In this document: positions 58,593 to 64,000 of the stretch, piece by piece
How positions within the stretch are numbered: position 1 is the first letter of the stretch
Layout of the letters: every line of letters starts with the position of its first letter
Source: Kitasatospora sp. NBC_01250
GTDB lineage: Bacteria > Actinomycetota > Actinomycetes > Streptomycetales > Streptomycetaceae
Direction of reading: 5' to 3'
Length of the DNA: 64,000 nt
Assembly (NCBI RefSeq): GCF_036226465.1
Contig: NZ_CP108476.1
Span: 5,704,001-5,768,000, forward strand
The notes under the pieces: model-generated
The model's input: the letters and a program-made list of their open reading frames with translations, nothing else
The model's database searches: none
What the model was told of the DNA's origin: nothing
Made by a program: the position numbers and the translations under genes

Positions 58593-59684
58593 ATGAACGC
58601 CGTGATCGACCAGGTCGGTGGCCGTACCCACCAGTGGCGGGGGATCATCGAGGAGTACCGCGACCGCCTGCCGGTCAGCGCCAGCACGCCGGTGGTCACC
58701 CTGCTGGAGGGCGGCACGCCGCTGGTCCCCGCCCAGGTGCTCTCCGAGCGCACCGGCTGCGACGTCTACCTGAAGGTCGAGGGCGCCAACCCGACCGGCT
58801 CCTTCAAGGACCGTGGCATGACCATGGCCATCTCCAAGGCCAAGGAGGACGGCGCCCAGGCCGTCATCTGCGCCTCCACCGGCAACACCTCGGCCTCCGC
58901 CGCCGCCTACGCGGTGCGCGCGGGCATGGTCTGCGCGGTGCTGGTCCCGCAGGGCAAGATCGCGCTGGGCAAGATGGGCCAGGCCCTGGTGCACGGCTCG
59001 AAGATCCTCCAGGTGGACGGGAACTTCGACGACTGCCTCACCCTCGCGCGTGAACTGTCCGAGAACTACCCGGTCGCGCTGGTGAACTCGGTGAACCCGG
59101 TGCGCATCGAGGGCCAGAAGACGGCCGCCTTCGAGATCGTCGACATGCTCGGCGACGCTCCCGACCTGCACGTGCTGCCGGTCGGCAACGCGGGCAACAT
59201 CACTGCCTACTGGCGTGGTTACCGCGAGTACGCGAAGGACGGCATGGCCACCCGCACCCCCCGGATGTGGGGCTTCCAGGCGGCCGGTTCGGCCCCGATC
59301 GTGGACGGCGCCCCGGTGCTCAAGCCGCAGACCATCGCCACCGCGATCCGGATCGGCAACCCGGCCTCCTGGGCCATGGCCGAGGCCGCCCGGGACGAGT
59401 CGGGCGGCCTCATCGACAAGGTGACCGACCGTCAGATCCTCGCCGCCTATCGTCTGTTGGCCGCGACCGAGGGCGTCTTCGTCGAGCCCTCCTCGGCCGC
59501 CAGCGTGGCCGGCCTGCTGGCCAAGGCGGAGGCCGGCCTGGTCGACCCGGGTCAGCGGATCGTCTGCACGGTGACCGGCAACGGTCTCAAGGACCCGGAC
59601 TGGGCGGTGGCCGGTGCGCCGCAGCCGCACGTGGTCCCGGTGAGCGCCGAGGCCGCCGCCCAGCGCCTGGGCCTGCTGGACTGA
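58593..59684 (+). CDS. thrC: Threonine synthase, 363 aa
   Basis: PLP fold type II enzyme: [20 protein letters not shown] carries the PLP lysine; [20 protein letters not shown] and [20 protein letters not shown] bind phosphate and substrate. Converts O-phosphohomoserine to threonine. ATG at 58593 with GAAGGGGA, right after hom, so cotranscribed. Confidence 0.97.
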   Translation: MNAVIDQVGGRTHQWRGIIEEYRDRLPVSASTPVVTLLEGGTPLVPAQVLSERTGCDVYLKVEGANPTGSFKDRGMTMAISKAKEDGAQAVICASTGNTSASAAAYAVRAGMVCAVLVPQGKIALGKMGQALVHGSKILQVDGNFDDCLTLARELSENYPVALVNSVNPVRIEGQKTAAFEIVDMLGDAPDLHVLPVGNAGNITAYWRGYREYAKDGMATRTPRMWGFQAAGSAPIVDGAPVLKPQTIATAIRIGNPASWAMAEAARDESGGLIDKVTDRQILAAYRLLAATEGVFVEPSSAASVAGLLAKAEAGLVDPGQRIVCTVTGNGLKDPDWAVAGAPQPHVVPVSAEAAAQRLGLLD

Positions 59685-59736
59685 CGCACCGTCGACAGCG
59701 CCCGGCGCCGGCCGGGCCGCTGTCGAGGAGGTCCCA

Positions 59737-59771
59737 CCGGCCGGGCCGGCCGCCGTGGCCGGCCCGGCCGG
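59737..59771 (+). terminator. hom-thrC terminator
   Basis: CCGGCCGGGCCGGCC (59737-59751) pairs perfectly with GGCCGGCCCGGCCGG (59757-59771) around GCCGT, about 52 bases past the thrC stop. Confidence 0.85.
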
Positions 59772-59913
59772 AATCTGACGAGAAGCGGGCGGGAATCGAT
59801 AGCAGGGTGCCGATTCGTAACGGCCGGGGTGTCGCTTTCGTTGTTCTTTGCGATGTCAATTCCAGCCGGATTCCGGCCATAACCTGCAACACGGCAGATC
59901 GAGAGGGAGCGGG

Positions 59914-60024
59914 GTGTACCGCTGTGGAACCTCTCTTCGATACTCTGAACCTGGCGGTGTGGCACATGCCAAGGGCTCAGCCGTTGCCCCGAACGGGCAG
60001 GACCTGACCCTCGCTGCGCACTGA
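59914..60024 (+). CDS. Possible uORF/small protein upstream of thrB, 36 aa
   Basis: GTG at 59914 has GAGGGAG four bases upstream, stronger than many genes here. The product starts VYRCGTSLRYSEPGGVAHAK. Codon use has low G/C at third positions, unlike neighbouring genes, which argues for a regulatory leader or no function rather than an ordinary protein. It carries no obvious Thr/Ile run. It ends 70 bases before thrB. Confidence 0.35.
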   Translation: MYRCGTSLRYSEPGGVAHAKGSAVAPNGQDLTLAAH

Positions 60025-60094
60025 CACCCCCGCCGCCGTACCACCGCCGGCCCCCCACGACGGGCCTGCCTCACTCCCCAGGAGAGTCCACCGC

Positions 60095-61012
60095 ATGGCC
60101 GGTCCCGCGTTCCGTGCCGCCGCCGTCCGGGTCCGAGTCCCCGCGACCAGCGCCAACCTGGGTCCGGGGTTCGACGCCTTCGGGCTCGCGCTGGGCCTGT
60201 ACGACGACATCGTGGTGCGGGTCGCCGACTCGGGGCTGAGCGTCGACATCGCGGGCGAGGGCGCGGGCGAACTGGCCCGCGACGAGCGCCACCTGGTGGT
60301 CCGCGCGATGCGTGCCGCCTTCGACCGGCTCGGCGGACAGCCGCGCGGCCTCGAAGTGGTCTGCGCCAACCGCATACCGCACGGCCGCGGCCTCGGCTCC
60401 TCCTCGGCCGCGATCTGCGCGGGCATCGTCGCCGCCCGCGCGGTCACCATCGGCGGTCCCGCCGCCCTGGACGACGCCGCGATGCTGGCCCTCGCCTCCG
60501 AGCTGGAGGGCCACCCGGACAACGTCGCCGCCTGCCTGGCCGGCGGGTTCACCATCGCCTGGACCGACGAGGACGGGGCCAGGGCGGTCCGTCTGGACCC
60601 CGCCGCCGAGGTGGTCCCCGTGGTCTTCGTCCCGAGTACCGAGGTGCTCACCGAGACCGCCCGCGGCCTGCTGCCGAAGACCGTCCCGCTGGCCGACGCC
60701 GCGGCCAACGCCGGCCGCTCCGCCCTGCTCGTGGAGGCGCTGACCAGGCGCCCCGAGCTGCTGCTGCCGGCCACCGAGGACCGGCTGCACCAGGACTACC
60801 GCGCCGCCGCGATGCCGGACAGCGCCGCCCTGGTGGCCGCCCTGCGCTCGGAGGGGGTGCCGGCGACGATCTCCGGCGCGGGCCCCACCGTGCTCGCGCT
60901 GTCCGACGAGGCCGGCGCGGAGAAGCTGCTCTCGTTCGCCGGTGAGTCGTTCGCCGCCCATCGGCTGCGCCTCGACCGTGACGGGGCGGGCGTCCTGCCG
61001 TTGGACGGATGA
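60095..61012 (+). CDS. thrB: Homoserine kinase, 305 aa
   Basis: GHMP kinase: VRVPATSANLGPGFDAFGLA at the N-terminus, ATP loop IPHGRGLGSSSAAICAGIVA, and the third motif ISGAGPTVLALSD. Phosphorylates homoserine for threonine synthase. ATG at 60095 after AGGAG. Unlike hom and thrC it stands behind a terminator and its own leader. Confidence 0.97.
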   Translation: MAGPAFRAAAVRVRVPATSANLGPGFDAFGLALGLYDDIVVRVADSGLSVDIAGEGAGELARDERHLVVRAMRAAFDRLGGQPRGLEVVCANRIPHGRGLGSSSAAICAGIVAARAVTIGGPAALDDAAMLALASELEGHPDNVAACLAGGFTIAWTDEDGARAVRLDPAAEVVPVVFVPSTEVLTETARGLLPKTVPLADAAANAGRSALLVEALTRRPELLLPATEDRLHQDYRAAAMPDSAALVAALRSEGVPATISGAGPTVLALSDEAGAEKLLSFAGESFAAHRLRLDRDGAGVLPLDG

Positions 61013-61621
61013 CGTCCGAGCTGCGCGGCCGGCGCGGTGGGCGTCCGCACGGCCGTGCGCCCAATCGGGCAGCGTGGTCGGCCGGCGGGACGGACACGAT
61101 TGGCAAGCACAAGGCTGGGGAATGTGTGAGGGGGTCGGTAGTGTTAACCTCAATGCTGCATCAGGCGCCCCGCGGGGCACGGTGCACCGCGTCCCCCACC
61201 TCTGAGCCCGCTCGTGCGGGGTCACGGCGTTGTCGGGGACCACGATTCTCCGGGAGCCCGCCACAGCGCGTACGCAGCCTGCCTGCGCGACTGAGGCCGC
61301 ATTCCGAAGCCGTGTCGGATCCTGACCCCCAACCGCCTGGGCCGGCCTCCAGCTGACCCCGGACGATCGGGAGCGCGGGAGACCGCCACGCGACGGGGCC
61401 CCGGGTTTCGCCGGCAGCGCGGTCGGCATGAGTACCGTCCGCCACGCCTTTTCGCACCACCGTGCCTCGTGCACCGCACTTCGCACCTCCTCCCCCCAGC
61501 CGGCACCGTGCCGCGTGGAGGGAATACCGCATCGGACTTGCGCACAGCAGAGTGCAGGTCAGACAGCACAACCGGTCGCCGAGCCAGACAGGCCGACGTC
61601 CGCTCCAGGGAAGGACCCTTA
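61013..61621 (+). other. 609-base thrB-rho intergenic region, probable long rho leader
   Basis: TAGTGT at 61139-61144 in TAGTGTTAAC is a good -10 candidate, giving a leader of about 470 bases before the rho GTG. No supported gene lies in it. Long C-rich, unstructured stretches such as 61462-61505 would suit Rho binding, so autogenous Rho-dependent control is plausible. Confidence 0.5.
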
Positions 61622-63703
61622 GTGAGCGACACCACCGATCTGATGGGCGCGCGCCCGGACGCCGACGCGACGGACACGTCCGCCGCCCCCGCGGCGCCGG
61701 CCAAGCGCCGCCGCACCGTTGCCGCAGGCCTTGACGGTCTGGTCCTGGCCGAGCTGCAGAAGCTCGCCTCGACGCTCGGCATCAGCGGGACGGGCCGGAT
61801 GCGCAAGAGCCAGCTCATCGAGGCCATCAAGGAGAAGAGCGGCGGCGACCCGCTGCTCGCCTCCGCCGGCGCGAGCGCGCCGGCCAAGGCCGCCGCCAAG
61901 GAGGCCGCGCCCGCCGCCGAGAAGCCCGCCCGCCGTACCCGGGCCGCCGCCCAGGCCGCGGCCCCGGCCGCCGCCGAGGCGCCGACCCAGATCGAGATCC
62001 CGGGCCAGGCCGCCCCCGAGGCCGCCGCTCCGGCGCGGGCCGAGCGCGGCCGCCGCCGGGCCACCTCCGCCGCCGGTGCCCCCGGCGCCGTCGAGGCCCC
62101 CGCCGCCGCGGTCTCCACCGTGGTGGGCACCGAGGCCCCCGCCGAGCCGGCCGCCGCCGAGCCCAAGGGCGAGGCCCGTGCCGAGCAGACCCGCACCGCC
62201 GAGGGCCAGGGCGAGGCGCGCGAGGGCCGCCGGGAGCGCCGTGACCGCCGCGACCGCGGTGAGCGCGGCGAGCAGCGCGTCGAGACGGCCGAGGGCGACG
62301 GTGGCGAGGGCCGCGAGTCGCGTCGCGACCGCCGCAACCGCCGCGACCGGGCGGACCGCCCCGAGCGCTCCGACCGCCAGCAGGGCGCCCAGCCGGCCGC
62401 CCAGCAGCCGGCCGCCCAGCCCGCCGCCGCCCAGCAGGGCGGCTACGACGACGACGAGTTCGGCGACGGGCGCCGCGGCCGTCGCGGGCGCTACCGCGAC
62501 CGCAACCGCCGGGGCAGCCGCCGCGACGGCTTCGAGGGCGGCGTGGCCGAGCCGCAGGTGGGCGACGACGATGTGCTGATCCCGGTCGCGGGCATCCTGG
62601 ACATCCTCGACAACTACGCCTTCGTGCGGACCTCCGGCTACCTGCCGGGCCAGAACGACGTCTACGTCTCGCTCGCCCAGGTCCGCAAGAACGGCCTGCG
62701 CAAGGGTGACGCGATCACCGGCGCGGTGCGCCAGCCGCGCGACGGCGAGCGCCGCGAGAAGTTCAACGCCATGGTGCGGCTGGACTCGGTCAACGGCATG
62801 GATCCGGAGAGCGGCCGCAACCGCCCCGAGTTCGGCAAGCTCACCCCGCTCTACCCGCAGGAGCGGCTGCGCCTGGAGACCGACCCGGGCGTGCTGACCA
62901 CCCGGATCATCGACCTGGTGTCGCCGATCGGCAAGGGCCAGCGCGGTCTGATCGTCGCCCCGCCGAAGACCGGCAAGACGATGATCATGCAGGCGATCGC
63001 CAACGCGATCACCCGCAACAACCCCGAGTGCCACCTGATGGTCGTCCTGGTCGACGAGCGTCCGGAAGAGGTCACCGACATGCAGCGCTCGGTCAAGGGC
63101 GAGGTCATCTCCTCGACCTTCGACCGTCCGGCCGAGGACCACACCGTGGTCGCCGAGCTGGCCATCGAGCGCGCCAAGCGCCTGGTGGAGCTGGGCCACG
63201 ACGTGGTGATCCTGCTCGACTCGATCACCCGCCTGGGCCGTGCCTACAACCTGGCGGCGCCGGCCTCCGGCCGCATCCTGTCCGGTGGTGTCGACTCGAC
63301 CGCGCTCTACCCGCCGAAGAAGTTCTTCGGCGCCGCGCGCAACATCGAGAACGGCGGCTCGCTGACCATCCTCGCCACCGCGCTGGTGGAGACCGGCTCG
63401 CGGGCCGACGAGGTGGTCTTCGAGGAGTTCAAGGGCACCGGCAACATGGAGCTGCGCCTGGACCGCAAGCTCGCCGACAAGCGGATCTTCCCCGCGGTGG
63501 ACGTGGACGCGTCCAGCACCCGCAAGGAGGAGATCCTGCTCGGCAGCGAGGAGCTGGCGATCACCTGGAAGCTGCGTCGGGTGCTGCACGCGCTCGACTC
63601 GCAGCAGGCGATCGAGCTGCTGCTGGACAAGATGAAGCAGACCAAGTCCAACGCCGAGTTCCTGATGCAGATCGCCAAGACCACCCCCGGTTCGGGCGAC
63701 TGA
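61622..63703 (+). CDS. rho: Transcription termination factor Rho, 693 aa
   Basis: Rho_N helical domain (about 33-75, [20 protein letters not shown]). Then a roughly 230-residue insertion: Ala/Pro-rich to about 200, then Arg/Asp/Gly-rich RDRRDR-type repeats to about 310. Next come the CSD RNA-binding domain ([20 protein letters not shown]) and the RecA-like motor with Walker A APPKTGKT and [20 protein letters not shown]; the R-loop and Q-loop regions are intact. E. coli Rho is about 419 residues, so the insertion accounts for the size. GTG at 61622 after GGAAGGAC. Confidence 0.97.
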   Translation: MSDTTDLMGARPDADATDTSAAPAAPAKRRRTVAAGLDGLVLAELQKLASTLGISGTGRMRKSQLIEAIKEKSGGDPLLASAGASAPAKAAAKEAAPAAEKPARRTRAAAQAAAPAAAEAPTQIEIPGQAAPEAAAPARAERGRRRATSAAGAPGAVEAPAAAVSTVVGTEAPAEPAAAEPKGEARAEQTRTAEGQGEAREGRRERRDRRDRGERGEQRVETAEGDGGEGRESRRDRRNRRDRADRPERSDRQQGAQPAAQQPAAQPAAAQQGGYDDDEFGDGRRGRRGRYRDRNRRGSRRDGFEGGVAEPQVGDDDVLIPVAGILDILDNYAFVRTSGYLPGQNDVYVSLAQVRKNGLRKGDAITGAVRQPRDGERREKFNAMVRLDSVNGMDPESGRNRPEFGKLTPLYPQERLRLETDPGVLTTRIIDLVSPIGKGQRGLIVAPPKTGKTMIMQAIANAITRNNPECHLMVVLVDERPEEVTDMQRSVKGEVISSTFDRPAEDHTVVAELAIERAKRLVELGHDVVILLDSITRLGRAYNLAAPASGRILSGGVDSTALYPPKKFFGAARNIENGGSLTILATALVETGSRADEVVFEEFKGTGNMELRLDRKLADKRIFPAVDVDASSTRKEEILLGSEELAITWKLRRVLHALDSQQAIELLLDKMKQTKSNAEFLMQIAKTTPGSGD

Positions 63704-63715
63704 CCTCGCATCAGC

Positions 63716-63742
63716 AGCACGGCCGTCCTCGGCGGCCGTGCT
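63716..63742 (+). terminator. rho terminator, first hairpin
   Basis: AGCACGGCCG (63716-63725) pairs with CGGCCGTGCT (63733-63742), 13 bases after the stop. Confidence 0.75.
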
Positions 63743-63744
63743 CC

Positions 63745-63789
63745 AACGCCGCCGGCGGCCACGGATTCCCCGTGGCCGCCGGCGGCGTT
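63745..63789 (+). terminator. rho terminator, second hairpin
   Basis: A perfect 20-bp stem (63745-63764 against 63770-63789; arm AACGCCGCCGGCGGCCACGG) with an ATTCC loop directly follows the first hairpin, making a tandem terminator. Confidence 0.88.
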
Positions 63790-63908
63790 CTGCGTGTCGT
63801 CGCAAGGTTGGGGCAGGGCTGTTGCGCAGAACGGACATATGGCACCAAAAGGTCGCTTATCCTCAGAGGAATGGCCGGATCGGCCGACCGACGTGAGGAC
63901 CAGGACCG

Positions 63909-64000
63909 ATGGCCGACGAGCAGCAGGGCGACGCCCCGGACGGGGGCCGCGGGGCGCGCCCCCGCAAGGTGCGCAGCCGCAGGGCGAAGGTGCTGCGGGC
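63909..64000 (+). CDS. N-terminus of a probable LCP (LytR-CpsA-Psr) family protein, cut by window edge
   Basis: ATG at 63909 follows GAGGA by nine bases. Only MADEQQGDAPDGGRGARPRK and a basic run VRSRRAKVLRA are visible, a hydrophilic then very basic start typical of a cytoplasmic tail before a transmembrane helix. In Streptomyces a LytR/LCP gene follows rho, so that family is the best guess; nothing catalytic is visible. Confidence 0.5.
   Translation, partial: MADEQQGDAPDGGRGARPRKVRSRRAKVLR

Larger units (their letters stand above)
59685..60094 (+). other. 410-base thrC-thrB intergenic region with terminator and uORF
   Basis: A strong hairpin at 59737-59771 ends the hom-thrC message, so thrB needs its own promoter. 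The AT-richer stretch 59775-59890 is the likely promoter, and a 36-codon uORF with a good ribosome site follows at 59914-60024. The region from 60025 to 60094 is a short leader. Confidence 0.55.

Noticed and set aside
55539-59630. 1363-codon open frame antisense to argS, lysA, hom and thrC
   Set aside because: Spans four conserved genes on the other strand and has no recognisable domain; a compositional artefact.

Overview
The window is high-GC actinobacterial chromosome of the Streptomyces/Kitasatospora type. The evidence is very strong third-position G/C, many GTG starts, AGGAGG-like ribosome binding sites, GTGA/ATGA translational couplings, and several family-specific genes: nickel superoxide dismutase with its SodX protease, the E2-E1 fusion 2-oxoglutarate decarboxylase, PadR/DUF4097, and a Rho with a long basic disordered region. 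The genus cannot be fixed from the sequence alone. No CRISPR array, insertion sequence, rRNA or secondary-metabolite cluster is seen. One tRNA (Arg, CCG) is present.

Layout. 0-3.9 kb holds a truncated SigB/SigH-type sigma factor with its anti-sigma kinase, a GNAT acetyltransferase, the divergent sodN/sodX pair and a CGNR zinc-finger regulator. 3.9-6.7 kb is a polar amino-acid ABC importer operon. 7.3-9.6 kb has malic enzyme and a quinone-oxidoreductase-like dehydrogenase. 9.7-11.6 kb is a PadR/DUF4097 operon with a likely operator. 11.8-22.2 kb is core metabolism and stress: a small DUF6104-like protein, 2-oxoglutarate decarboxylase (kgd), a two-component system, a rhomboid-like membrane protein, and Lon under a probable HspR (HAIR) operator. 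22.3-28.4 kb holds GtrA, a DUF3533-like membrane protein, a MarR regulator with an MFS exporter, and a low-affinity phosphate transporter preceded by a PHO box. 28.7-30.4 kb is a NlpC/P60 wall hydrolase.

The most interesting block is 30.4-41.7 kb. Two divergent operons together encode two polar amino-acid permeases, one ATPase, two substrate-binding lipoproteins, an SsuD-like flavin monooxygenase, a GNAT, an FAD/NAD(P)-binding protein and an FdhF/YdeP-type molybdo-oxidoreductase. The monooxygenase operon is preceded by a 25-residue leader peptide with the HID...R..SAxC pattern of actinobacterial cysteine-linked leader peptides. The gene set parallels the Bacillus tcyJKLMN/sna/cmo S-alkylcysteine salvage locus, so I read it as an organosulfur uptake and salvage system under sulfur control.

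41.8-51.1 kb holds a pseudokinase next to an active Ser/Thr kinase, an FAH-family hydrolase, a TetR regulator, a DUF885 protein, a DHA2 exporter and a membrane-anchored trypsin-like protease. 51.1-53.4 kb looks accessory: a possible toxin-antitoxin pair, a GntR/UTRA regulator with three CTCTAGAG-centred operators, a frameshifted gene, and tRNA-Arg. 53.5-64 kb is conserved: a receiver-only response regulator, argS, lysA, hom, thrC, thrB, rho, and the start of a probable LCP-family gene.
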